This document shows positions 24,081 to 34,148 of a DNA stretch of 64,000 nucleotides, piece by piece (positions within the stretch are counted from its first letter, which is position 1; each line of letters starts with the position of its first letter). This DNA comes from Atkinsonella hypoxylon (Eukaryota > Ascomycota > Sordariomycetes > Hypocreales > Clavicipitaceae): the NCBI GenBank assembly GCA_000729835.1, contig JFHB01000017.1, forward strand, positions 62,001 to 126,000, read 5' to 3'. Below the pieces are notes generated by a model. It had not been told where the DNA came from, searched no databases, and saw only the letters and a list, made by a program, of their open reading frames with translations. Position numbers and translations under genes: made by a program.

Positions 24081-25074
24081 TTACACCTCGATGGTCTGGG
24101 CCTTCTTCTTCTTTTGTTCGACCTTGAGCAGCAAAGCTCGGTTGATGTGTGGCAGAACACCACCAAAAGCAATGGTGGCGCGGATCAGGGTGTCCAGTTC
24201 TTCGTCACCACGAATCGCCAGCTGCAGATGACGGGGAGTAATGCGCTTGACCTTGAGGTCCTTGGCAGCGTTCTGTCGGGAAAGTCCAACTGTCAGCGCG
24301 CGCATAGAATAGAGCAGACAAGGATGAGTCACTTACGCCAGCTAACTCGAGAACTTCGGCGGTGAGGTACTCTAAAACGGCGGTAACGTAAACAGCAGCC
24401 TTAGCACCGACGCGCATTTTATTCTGGGTGTTTTGTTTAAGGAAACGCTTGACTCGACCACATGGGAACTGAAAAGAAGATTAGCAAGATCAACCACTTC
24501 CTCCCGTGATGTATGTGACTAGAGACCAAGGAGTCGCTAAATGGCTTGGCTTTGACGCTATGGGAACGGACTTTTCCCGACTCTTGCTGAAGACCACAAA
24601 TTTGGCCTGCAACGATTAAAGTCATATTTTGCTATATCGGCAAAGTTCGAGCGCGTATTGGAATGCGCATTTAGTGAGAAAAGTCGCGTGTCCAAGATCT
24701 GCAGGATTTGATATTGGGCTTCGGGTGAATCGCAATCGTCGTGATCAAATAACGCGCGTTGGATAGATCGACATGCGTGATGGCGTGGTGGCCGGTGAGG
24801 AGAGGGAGGGGGCTCCAAGGAGCGTTGAACGCGGCTGGAAGCAAATATCGAATCGTAACAGCTCGAATCGCGCGCGCGGAAGCCGAAGCATCCGACTTCG
24901 TTGCCAAAAGTCGACACACTCGAATCGCAAGATCAAGGAGCTCCTGATGCAGTCAAAGTATCTTACCTGTAGACCAGCCCGGGCAGAATGACTCTGCTGC
25001 TTCTTGTGGCCCTCGACACTCGTCTTGCCTCCGGAGCTCTTACCACCAGAAGACTTTCCTTTACCGCCAGCCAT
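24081..25074 (-). CDS. htz1: histone variant H2A.Z
   Basis: Three exons: 24967-25074, 24337-24468 and 24081-24272; introns of 498 and 64 bp, both phase 0; 143 residues. It starts MAGGKGKSSGG with lysines typical of the acetylated H2A.Z tail, continues through FPCGRVKRFLK and VYVTAVLEYLTAEVLELAG, and has the diagnostic H2A.Z C-terminal half (RHLQLAIRGDEELDTLI, then ATIAFGGVLPHINRALLLKV) rather than canonical H2A. The variant replaces H2A in promoter-flanking nucleosomes and is deposited by the SWR1 complex. The first intron is unusually long for this window and could hold regulatory sequence. Confidence 0.97.
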
Positions 25075-26218
25075 TTTGGATGATGAATGGGTCGAAAGGA
25101 CGCGAGGATGTGAGGATGCGACAGCTGGGGAGCAAAATCCAAGGACGATGACGCGTTTGGACGGCGATGGCTGCGAAGAGTGGTAAGATGTTGGGCGAAG
25201 AAGGGGGGGTAGAGGCAGCGGAGAGGGCAGAAATTTAAGGCGGCGAGTGCTGATGGATGGACTATTGTTGTTGTTGTATTTTGCGGAACAAACAGGCATC
25301 ACTGTGGCGCGGCACCAGCAGCACCAGCAGCACCAGCGGCAGCTGCGCCCGAACTATGCCCGAAGTCGCTAGCCAGGCTGCCTGCCGAACTACACGCCAG
25401 AGACCCAATCATGAGGCGACAAGAGCAGCGAGGGCCCACTTTACTGAGCTTTGTTGATAATTTGTCAAACAGGCATCCGCATTCGGGAAAAGTCTCCATA
25501 CCGATCAAAAGAAGAGCCATTGAGCTATTGAGCCATGAGCGTCGAGAGTCTGCGTCGAGTCACATGACGCGGGTAGCCGCGGCGGGGCTGTCGAGTCGCG
25601 TTGTTTGATCAAGTGTTTGCTGGACGAGGGACTGTCGTCGACGGCTTGGGGGGTGGCTGAGGAAGAGAAGGTATCAGGACGTCGACGGTGGTTGTTGCTG
25701 TCGCCTTTGCGTATCTTCGACTCGAGAGAGTGCAGCGCGAGGTATTCTGCGGACTGGATGTTGTCTCGCCAAGTTACGAGCGAGGCTCAATGCATGCCAG
25801 CCAAGACACCATCGTCGTCAATGTGATGTTGCTGATCGAGGGCTCCGTCATCAAAGTAATGTTGAACGACTGTTGGCGATTTATTCGAGCTTCTGCGTCC
25901 TCTACATCAGCTTTGATCATTTTTGCCGTGCCGGGAGTACAAGGATGCGTCGCCCCTCTGCATCGCCGACACCCTGGACAACGCAGGTTGAGGTTGAAGT
26001 GATACGTGATACCTGGATCATCCGTTGTCGATGGTTCAAACCCCAGATTTCGCTGGCAGATGAACTGGGACCGGGCGTCGCTGATGCGGCTCGGAAACTG
26101 GCTGGGGCTGGGTTGCCCCGCTGTGGCTGGTGCTTTCTTTTCCTTGGTGGAGTAATCAGAAGCGAGCTCTGATTGGTAGTATAGGGCCACCTCCGCCCCA
26201 TCCTACAGCGGGTCAATG
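25075..26218. other. gene-free region upstream of H2A.Z
   Basis: GC-rich promoter-like DNA next to H2A.Z, with CAGCAC repeats at 25312-25345. An open frame at 25774-26190 on the minus strand has no recognisable domain and reads like non-coding sequence. Confidence 0.5.
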
Positions 26219-26659
26219 CGCACGAGTCAGCTGACCTACAGCACTAAGGCCTATACGAAAGAAGGGTTCGAGTCAAACTCGGTCCTTAATCCGTCGCGTC
26301 TGCATTGTGCTTCTGTTTTCGCTTGCTTTTGTTGAGGGAGGCACGAGCGGAACATTACTATGTCGTTGACGTCATGGATGTTATAATATCGCGTAAGGAA
26401 TAGGCAGGCAGCAACGGATAATATTGTGTATATTATCTTCAGCGTTACAGAGATTTTGAATCTCTTTTCTTTCTTCTCTAGAATCAATTTCCATTTTAAT
26501 CCTCATAACTTTTACAGTATATTATCTACAGCGTTATAGAGAGATTCAAATTCTCTCTTCTTTTTCTTTTCACTCAATCCTAATTACTTGTTTTGATCCT
26601 CATAATTCTACAGCCTTAATCGTTGAATCCTTTGAGCCACGCTGTAACCTTGTCACAAA
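26219..26659 (+). repeat. second copy of the FunK1 upstream region, with internal tandem duplication
   Basis: 26219-26335 matches 8209-8335, and about 26620-26659 matches 8410-8446. Between them lies extra DNA with two imperfect tandem copies of about 90 bp (26429-26517 and 26518-26613), each starting TATATTATCT and ending near CCTCATAA followed by TACAG. Confidence 0.8.
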
Positions 26660-26985
26660 ACGACACTCAGTAACCAGGAAATCAAAATCATCTTGGAACA
26701 CCCGCTCAGCGACACATTAGATCGGTTTCGGGATAGGCTTCACAACGTCGATAAAGCCGACTGGCATGTCACGCTTGCGAGCATTATATTGGCATTGCTT
26801 AATACTGCTGCCGCATTAAAACTTGTCTCTAGAGCCGAAAGGTAGTTTTTAAGTACTGAACTCTTCTCTCTATATTAAAGTATCAAGAAAGAATATTTCA
26901 AAAGCGAGCACTTCCGCCGTCTTGTGACTTGCATTCTCGACCAAGCTCCCGATGTCGAGCTCTGGGAAGCGGTTCTCAACCAAGG
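26660..26985 (+). pseudogene. FunK1 kinase, truncated 5' fragment
   Basis: The DNA aligns with the first ~330 bp of the kinase gene at 8447. The start codon is ACG. The frame then reads LEHPLSDTLDRFRDRL and LASIILALLNTAAALKL, parallel to the intact gene, and stops at TAG 26843-26845. Similarity continues after the stop (KSEHF, TCILDQAPDVELWEAVL) to about 26985 and then ends abruptly. The rest of the gene, including the kinase domain, is absent. No C-to-T bias like that of the copia element is obvious, so it decayed by ordinary mutation and truncation. Confidence 0.88.
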
Positions 26986-28082
26986 GGCGGTCCAATCAGA
27001 GTCATTGCTGTACGTATAAAGTACTTCTTTTACTTTACTATACTGTACTGTGATATAAGTACTTTAAGCACTCTAGACTAAAAGCTAATATCGCACCAGA
27101 CGTCTTACATCACTCAATACAATTCATCCTTCTTTAATTTTGCATCGGTGGTGACCTGACAGTGGGGAAAGGAGCCTATCAGGGGTCAGCTCGGAAATGC
27201 GTGAGTTACAGCGTGGCGCTAGAAGTGACTTTCAATTGAAGGAAAATTACATAAACAGAAATGTATTTTTTAGTGGCGTTTAATACCCTGTTTATCCACC
27301 TCGTGCCTCCCTAACAGCTTGTAGCCTGACCCACCTGGCCGGCTGATTGCAGCTGTCAGAGGGGAACTTGCCGGCTGTATAAAGAGGGGCTTGTATCTGC
27401 AAAATCATACAGGGGTTATATTGTACTTACCGAGGTTAGGTACCTGGGTAGGTACCTTGTCTGCAGTGCCTCCGCCTCTAATTGAGGGTATCGTTAGAGT
27501 GGTCATTAAGCGCCTTCTAAGGGCATTTGTTTGCAATTCATTAGAATAGAAATCTAGAGTGTCATTAGAGGGCATAGCATAATTTTATAATCGCCAGTTA
27601 GCCCGAACGTTTTATTTAGAGTTTTAGCGTGTAATGTTTGTGAAGTTACTAGAGGTCACTCGCAGTGTGGCCCACAGGCCAGAGGACTCCGTAGAGAACT
27701 CAGACGTATTTGGACCCGCAAATGTCGCCAGTACCCTGGGTACCTAGGTAGTTTGTTTAACCACACCTACCTACCTAGGTACCTACCTACGGAATAGGTA
27801 GGTAGATATATATCTCACTACTATTCCCACTAAGGCATTGAAGTACCCCATCCCAGACAAACCCAACCCACCCAGATCAGACTTGAGATTCGGGACCACT
27901 TGTCCCTCGCTTCTACCCCACCATTACCGCTGCCGCTGCCACTGCCACTGCCTCAGAATCGACGCACAATATTCTTCAGGTGCAGTACTCCATTATCCGT
28001 CACCTTTGATGTGACAGGAGGGAGAACTTCCTATTTTTAATCTGTGCTCAAGCAACTTCGTGGTCGCCTCAGCACGGAAGCG
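26986..28082. other. gene-free region upstream of the MINDY gene
   Basis: Mixed composition with no coding signal. Dense AGGTACCT/ACCTACCT words occur at 27432-27460 and 27735-27815, and near 27930 there is a CCGCTGCCGCTGCCACTGCC run just upstream of the gene. Confidence 0.55.
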
Positions 28083-30596
28083 ATGGTGGCACAGGAGCTC
28101 CATGGGACTGAAGCCCCACCCCTCGCAGACGAGCAGAATCCTGAGCAGAAGCAACCAGATAGGAATTCGCAAGCGCCGCGAGTGGATGGACAAAATGGTA
28201 CAGCACAGTATCCTGGCGTTCATGACACCATATCAACTATTCTAAATCATCACTCAAACTCATCTCGTGTTTCAGCGGCGCCACGGCTAGGCATTTCCAA
28301 CGCGCCCTTGGACCCTGGAGACGAAGATGACAATGTATGGGACGAGGCGAGAAGACAAACTCCTAGCGACAGTGAGCCAGGCAAACCAAACCAGGCGCCT
28401 GATGTGCTGAATCCCAGCGGTGATCGATCGGCCACGAATCCATTTCTCAAGCGAAAACCTGTTGCCCAGCCTTCGGGTGCTTTGCCGACCGATGAATTCT
28501 CGAAGCTCGACATTAACAATACAGGGTCGAGCACCAATCCATGGCAACAAGCAATTGACTCAAGGAACAGCTCAACTGGACGATCCTCATCACAACCGCA
28601 ATTAGTGGCAGCCGAGGGACTAGAGAGTGACCCGTGGTTGCCTCCCACTGCCATGTCAGCCGATTTGCTCGAGGAGCAGAACGTTTGGGACGACCTTGGC
28701 ACCGGCAACAAGGGCAAGGGCAAGGTACCTGAGTTTGCTGTTGCAGGTGAAGCAGCCGCAACTGACGACTGGAGTTTGATTGACGCAGGTCCATCGTCTC
28801 ATGGATCAAATCATGCCCCCATAGACGTGGAAACTGATGAAAACAAGCCGCCTTTGCCATCAAGGCCCACAGGATTGCAGCAAACATGGGTCCCTTCCAG
28901 GCAGCCTGTTGACGCCAAAGCAGAGACATACCAAATCAAAAACATTCGATGGCATGATCCTACGTCGGACAGGAACCCTCGCACGTCACCTATCCTTATA
29001 CAAAACGAAAATGGTCCTTGTCCTCTTGTAGCGCTGGTCAATGCCTTGACTATGACCACGCCGCCTGACGGCCCCGAAACAATCCTTGTCGAAGTTCTGA
29101 GACCGCGAGAGCAAATCAGCTTGGATCTTCTCCTCAAAGCGGTTTTCGATGAACTCATGTCACCAAGACGGACGACCTCTGATGAAGCACTTCCCGATGT
29201 CTCTGACCTTTACGCCTTCTTGCAGAGCCTTCATACCGGCATGAATGTGAACCCACGATTCGTGCCGACACCAGAAGTGGTTAATGCTTATAAGCGTACC
29301 TCGCTGACACATTTACATCCAGCTGAGCGTGAAAAACTAATACCTGGGACGTTCGAGAACACCAGGGAGATGAGCCTTTACGCAACATTTTCTATTCCGC
29401 TTATACACGGCTGGCTGCCAGCACCGAGCGACTCGGTTTACGGTGCCATGGAACGACAGGCAGCCTCGTATGAGGATGTGCAGAACGTACTATTCTGCGA
29501 AGAAGAACTCACAAACAAGCTGTCCAGCGATGAGGGGCTATCGGAAGACGAGCAGCAGCTATATCAAGATATCATGACGATCAAGATGTTTCTGGACTCT
29601 TCTGCTACACAGTTGACCACCTGGGGTATTGAGGTTATAGGAAAAGCGATGCGGCCGGGCACTTTTGCGATTCTGTTTCGGAACGACCATTTTAGCACGC
29701 TGTATTGTCATCCACAGACACTGCAGCTGCTGAGCCTCGTCACTGATGCTGGATACCGCACACATGAAGAAGTTATCTGGGAGACTCTGGTAGATGTTAA
29801 TGGAGAGCATACTGAATATCTCTCGGGAGACTTCAGAGTAGTAAGCTCGAGCGGTGAAGACGGGCCCAGTAGTCGCGATTTCTCTACTGATAATAGTGGG
29901 CAAGGCTGGACAACCGTGCAGAACAGGCGCGGGAAGGATAAACAGCAGGATCTTGAAGGACCTCCACTTTCGCCGCACGAGCAGGAGGACCGAGATTTGG
30001 CGCTCGCCTTGCAACTGCAGGAGGAAGAAGATCAACGTCATCAAGAAGAGCAGGCGCGGCGACTACGAGAGAGAATTCTCTCTGAGCAGTACATTGAGCA
30101 GCAGGGTCACCGACCGACACCAATAAATCGAGGCCGACGACGGACCTCTCAGACCTCGGGTATCGCGCCGGAGCGATGCAGCTCAAACAGCTACTCCGTA
30201 CCCGTGACGAATTCAGGCGCAGCACATTCACGACAATCGAGCATGTCACAGCAGCAGTCGGCTCCTCAAGAGCAAGTCATCCGTCCACTCGTGTCTCCCC
30301 GTCGACCCGGCGTCACTCGTCGCGCAGAATCAAACGGAGACGATGCCCCGCCCTCTTATGCGCAGGCGGCGCGAGATATTGCGTATGTACCGCCCATGGG
30401 ACATCCCAATCATTCAGAGAGCAGCATGGCGACTTTGACGCAGACGACCGGGATTAGTGGTTCCGGTGTGAGCAGCGTGCATAGTGCACAAAGCGCACAA
30501 AGCCAGATGATGTCGACAAATCAGCCGCCCCGAAGGCAGCCCGTTCATCATGGCAGCTCAACTGGCGGTCGAGATAGAGACTGTGTTGTGATGTAA
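28083..30596 (+). CDS. MINDY-family deubiquitinase with C-terminal CaaX box
   Basis: Single exon, 837 residues from ATG 28083. The N-terminal ~290 residues are disordered. The MINDY (DUF544) catalytic domain begins near 292 with YQIKNIRWH; the catalytic Cys is in QNENGPCPLVALVNAL (C313) and the catalytic His in RNDHFSTLY (H536). MINDY enzymes are cysteine deubiquitinases selective for K48-linked chains. After it, DRDLALALQLQEEED resembles a ubiquitin-interacting motif, followed by a coiled, charged helix and a disordered tail. The final four residues CVVM form a farnesylation-type CaaX box; yeast members of this family are also listed as CaaX proteins, from memory. This predicts membrane attachment. 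A frame extension to 28044 begins with GTG and was not used. Confidence 0.92.
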   Translation: MVAQELHGTEAPPLADEQNPEQKQPDRNSQAPRVDGQNGTAQYPGVHDTISTILNHHSNSSRVSAAPRLGISNAPLDPGDEDDNVWDEARRQTPSDSEPGKPNQAPDVLNPSGDRSATNPFLKRKPVAQPSGALPTDEFSKLDINNTGSSTNPWQQAIDSRNSSTGRSSSQPQLVAAEGLESDPWLPPTAMSADLLEEQNVWDDLGTGNKGKGKVPEFAVAGEAAATDDWSLIDAGPSSHGSNHAPIDVETDENKPPLPSRPTGLQQTWVPSRQPVDAKAETYQIKNIRWHDPTSDRNPRTSPILIQNENGPCPLVALVNALTMTTPPDGPETILVEVLRPREQISLDLLLKAVFDELMSPRRTTSDEALPDVSDLYAFLQSLHTGMNVNPRFVPTPEVVNAYKRTSLTHLHPAEREKLIPGTFENTREMSLYATFSIPLIHGWLPAPSDSVYGAMERQAASYEDVQNVLFCEEELTNKLSSDEGLSEDEQQLYQDIMTIKMFLDSSATQLTTWGIEVIGKAMRPGTFAILFRNDHFSTLYCHPQTLQLLSLVTDAGYRTHEEVIWETLVDVNGEHTEYLSGDFRVVSSSGEDGPSSRDFSTDNSGQGWTTVQNRRGKDKQQDLEGPPLSPHEQEDRDLALALQLQEEEDQRHQEEQARRLRERILSEQYIEQQGHRPTPINRGRRRTSQTSGIAPERCSSNSYSVPVTNSGAAHSRQSSMSQQQSAPQEQVIRPLVSPRRPGVTRRAESNGDDAPPSYAQAARDIAYVPPMGHPNHSESSMATLTQTTGISGSGVSSVHSAQSAQSQMMSTNQPPRRQPVHHGSSTGGRDRDCVVM

Positions 30597-31122
30597 TACA
30601 CTTTCGGGTTGGTATAAACTAATGTGGGATACAGTGTGGTGCGAAGCGCTGAGAGTGATGAGTAACGGATGGTTTCGTGGCTGGCATGGTGTCTGGTGCA
30701 TCTTGTTTGAAATAGCCTGTCTCATGATCGAGGGATACATGATCCTATGTTGAATATACTAGAGTAATTTCCAACACCCTTTTCTGATGCATGGGATGGG
30801 ACACTGCTTCTTGGCCGCCGTTAATCAATTGCTCTAGCGACATTTCTATGTGTCCTCTCCGTCATGCAGCACGCACAACGGGCCTCGATTGCAGCGGAGT
30901 AAAGAGCACGATGATAATGCACGAAACCAGGTCGTTGTCAATGCAATGCCGAGTATTCTGTGCTCCAATGGCTGCTAGTTGCAAGTGCTCGCGGCTCATT
31001 CCCAAGCGAGCGGATAAGAGAAGCTGACGCCACTCACTTGGATCGTACGTAGTGAGCCACCAACCCACTTCGGACCTCAAACTACAACCTCATCCTGTCC
31101 ACATCATCATCGTGGCAGCACC

Positions 31123-32082
31123 ATGATCTTCACAGACTGGGTGCCCCCCACCCGGCAAAACTGGGAGCTCCTCCTCCTCGTCTTCCGCACAAGCTACCCC
31201 CTCGTACGTTTTCCCATCCCGAAGCCACGCATCCGGGAAACTAACCGAAAAAAAAAAAAAAAACCTCCAGCTGGGCCTCCTGCAGTTCGTCCTCCCATGG
31301 TACGGCATGGGCAAGACGTCCGTCGCAAGCAGGCTCAATCTCCCAGGGCGCCTCGCCTGGATTCTCATGGAAAGCCCCGGCTTTCTAACGCTGCTGTACG
31401 TGATGCGCACGCTGCCGCCGAAGCACGGCATAGACGATCTACCATGGCAAAACCGCGTACTAGCAGGCTTATTCGTACGAAAGTTGTCCCCCATCCCCTT
31501 GCCTCTTGGCCCCTTGGCCCCCCAATGCTCACGCCAGACCAGGTCATCCACTACACGTACCGCGCGCTGCTCTTCCCGCTCCTCCAGCCATCCATGTCGC
31601 CGATCCATGTGCTCGTCGCCCTCATGGCGCTCGTCTTCCAGGTGTGCAACGGCCTGTGCGTGGGCGCCTGGCTCGCGGCCTACGGGCCCGTCACGCGGGA
31701 AGCGTGGACGCCGACGGGCCAGTTCGCGCTCGGCATCGCCATCTTCTACCTTGGGCTCGCGGGCAACTTCTTCCACGACGAGGAGCTCCGGCGCATTCGG
31801 CGGGCGCGGGCGGGCGCGGGGCTGGCTGTGGACAAGCACTACCGCGTTCCGCAGGCTGGCTTGTTTCGGTACGTCTTGTATGCGCATTACTTGTGTGAAT
31901 GGGTCGAGTGGACGGGGTTCTTGGTTGCGGCTGGGTTTGGGTGCGGGCCTGCGTGGACGTTTCTTGTGAATGAGGTGTGTGCCATGTTGCCGAGGGCTGT
32001 CAACGGGAGGAAGTGGTATGCTGCTCGGTTTGGGGAGGACAAGATTCGGAACCGGTGGGCTGTGTTGCCGGGTGTTGTGTGA
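31123..32082 (+). CDS. 3-oxo-5-alpha-steroid 4-dehydrogenase family membrane protein
   Basis: Three exons, 31123-31203, 31271-31474 and 31543-32082; introns of 67 and 68 bp, both phase 0, give 274 residues. Several hydrophobic helices are present (LLLLVFR, LLQFVLPWYG, VLVALMALVFQV, FALGIAIFYLGLAG). The C-terminal catalytic domain shows the family strings HDEELRRIR, YRVPQAGLFRYV, YLCEWVEWTGF and WYAARFGED. Members reduce steroid or polyprenol double bonds with NADPH at the ER; the exact substrate here is unknown. Intron 1 carries an A16 run. The gene is convergent with the flotillin gene. Confidence 0.88.
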   Translation: MIFTDWVPPTRQNWELLLLVFRTSYPLVRFPIPKPRIRETNRKKKKKPPAGPPAVRPPMVRHGQDVRRKQAQSPRAPRLDSHGKPRLSNAAVRDAHAAAEARHRRSTMAKPRTSRLIRTKVVPHPLASWPLGPPMLTPDQVIHYTYRALLFPLLQPSMSPIHVLVALMALVFQVCNGLCVGAWLAAYGPVTREAWTPTGQFALGIAIFYLGLAGNFFHDEELRRIRRARAGAGLAVDKHYRVPQAGLFRYVLYAHYLCEWVEWTGFLVAAGFGCGPAWTFLVNEVCAMLPRAVNGRKWYAARFGEDKIRNRWAVLPGVV

Positions 32083-32513
32083 GCTGCTTGGGCTTTGCTT
32101 TGCGTTGACGTTGACGTTGACGTTGACGTGGATGCTCTTGGTGTTTACTGTGGTCACTTTGTCGGCATGTACCGGGCAGGCTTTGCATTGCACTCTGCGG
32201 ATAATTTGTAGCTCTCTACATCCTCCTCTTTTTCACGTTGCCGCTTACGTGAAGTGAAGTGTTTCATAGACTTTCACTTGGTTCTTCCTAGTTGATCTGC
32301 GCAAATTCAACAACATGCCAGTTCTTACATACAAAAGAAGAAAGATCTACCTGCAAAGCAGGTCGACAAAAGAAAGGGTATCAAAGCATCCTACAAACCC
32401 GCCACTCTGCTCACCCAGCGTCAGGCATCTTCGTGTCCCTCAAAGACTTCCTGTCATTGCACGACTGGTTGTCATGTTGCACCCGTATGTGGCGAACTGG
32501 AACCCGAGTCCGC

Positions 32514-34148
32514 TTAGTTTGGCGTCTTCTTGCCATTGACGGTCGATTCGTTCATGGCCTGCATTCCGGCATTTAACTTGCCAAACTGCCACTCCGGCAG
32601 TGTGATGCCCGTCTGTTCATTGATAGTCGTCATCAATGGCGGCAACATCTGGTACACGTTGCGCATAGCGGTCGTGGCATCACCGCCGGCCTCACCACCA
32701 CCATTGCTACTAGTGTTCCACACACTGACCTTGGGATGCAGACCACGGATAGCCTCGGCGTTGGCCTTGGCGAGCTCGACATAGGTGCCCTTCTCAATCA
32801 TCATGTACTGGAGGAGACCAGCTGGCCCACCAAAGGCGTGCGCGAGCTTGGTATAGGCCTCCGCCATGGCAGAGATACCTTCTGCTTCTTTGATCTGACG
32901 AATCACGTTCGCATCGGCACTCTTTTGGGCGGCATAGTTGTCTGCCTCGGCATCAATGCGCGTCTTATAAGCTGCTGCGTCGGCCATGCGCTGGTTTGCT
33001 TCCTGCCTGGCTCGAGCATCGGCCGCGACTTCGTAGGCTGCTGCGTCAGCGGCCTGCTGCTTGCTTTCTCGGGCAATGGTTGCCTTGACGACATCCCTTG
33101 CGCGCAGGCGCTCGACTTCGGCGGCCGCGCGCTTGACTTCGACTTGCTTCTTGAGCTCTTCATCCTTAGATTCGAGGGCTCGCTGGGCTTCCACGCGCGC
33201 AATGTCCACATCGCGGTTGAGCATGGTCTGTTTTTTTGTTGAGCTGGGCCTCGGCTTGGGCGCGCTCAATGTCACGCTCCGTCTTCTGAACTGCTGTTTC
33301 GGCGTTGATCTTGGAAATCTCTCGGTCCTGCTCGCCTTTGCGTTTGGCCTCGCCGACGTTACCGCGGAGTTGGGCTTCCGCCACGTCGATTCGAGCTTGG
33401 TTGGTGGCGCCTTCGTGGGCTTTGCGAGAGAGCGACTCGAAATAGACGGAGCCAGGAGCATCTTTGAGCTCTTTCACCTGCGGAGAGTGTTAGTCGTTTT
33501 CATATGGAAAAGACGGAGCGAGGCAGCTCAAAGGTCAAAACAGGGGTTTACGTGCGTTAGCGTTGTAGATCTTTAAGCTATAGAGAGATTCGTTAGTGTT
33601 GCTTCTTTGTGACTCGAATCTGCAAGGCAGAGAGTGTGCACATACCCGAATTGGTCCAATTCGCTCTGGATGTTGCGGAAAATACGCTTCTTAAATACCT
33701 CTCGCTCAGTGAAGATCTCCTCCATGGTCATGCTTGACAACAACACCCGTGTCTCACCCTCAATGATGCCCTTGACAATGCTGGCAACATGGGCACCATG
33801 GTCGTCCTTGCTATTCTGAGACTGAGCCAAAAGCATGGCATACTTCATCAGAGCGTCACCACGGTCCTCGCGCTGCCCTGGGGTTTCGTCCTCTAGCGCA
33901 TCGTCGAAGCGAGAGTTGGCCCCGCGCTGATTGACGTCTGGGCCGACGGTGAAGACAACTGGGAGGGCGAATTGCAGCTTCTCCCTGGTCATTGCCCGCA
34001 GGTCCATGGCATAATCATGCGGCTGGACGCTGAAGCGGGTACATCGCTGTAGCGGCCATACACAAGATGCTTTCGTGATTTTGACGGTACGAACGCCCAT
34101 ACCAGTGATGGCAAGGTACTCATCGGGTCCTGATATTCTGTACGACAT
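32514..34148 (-). CDS. flotillin-like (SPFH/PHB domain) protein with apparent frameshift
   Basis: Three exons on the minus strand: 33646-34148, 33556-33577 (22 nt) and 32514-33477. The N-terminal PHB domain begins MSYRISGPDEYLAITG and runs to ELDQFG-LKIYNAN-VKELKD. The long coiled coil is rich in KAHEGA, KINAETAVQKTE and ARVEAQRALESKDEE. The second intron has a GC donor (GCACGT) and an AG acceptor, and is required to keep the conserved reading. Exon 3 has seven A (plus 33231-33237, T7) where six would preserve ...QLNKK-QTMLNRD...; the extra base shifts frame. With six A the protein would be about 495 residues, the normal size. The frameshift may be a sequencing error, since the downstream part shows no decay. 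Flotillins scaffold membrane microdomains. Confidence 0.85.

Noticed and set aside
26020..26060. GGTTCAAACCC-like word resembling a tRNA T-arm
   Set aside because: The flanking bases do not form the T-stem, and no acceptor, D or anticodon stems could be placed.
25774..26190. 138-residue open frame on the minus strand upstream of H2A.Z
   Set aside because: No recognisable domain, no supporting splice or start context, and composition like non-coding GC-rich promoter DNA.
31090..32193. 367-residue minus-strand frame opposite the 5-alpha-reductase gene
   Set aside because: Antisense shadow of a high-GC gene; no domain and it runs through the introns of the sense gene.
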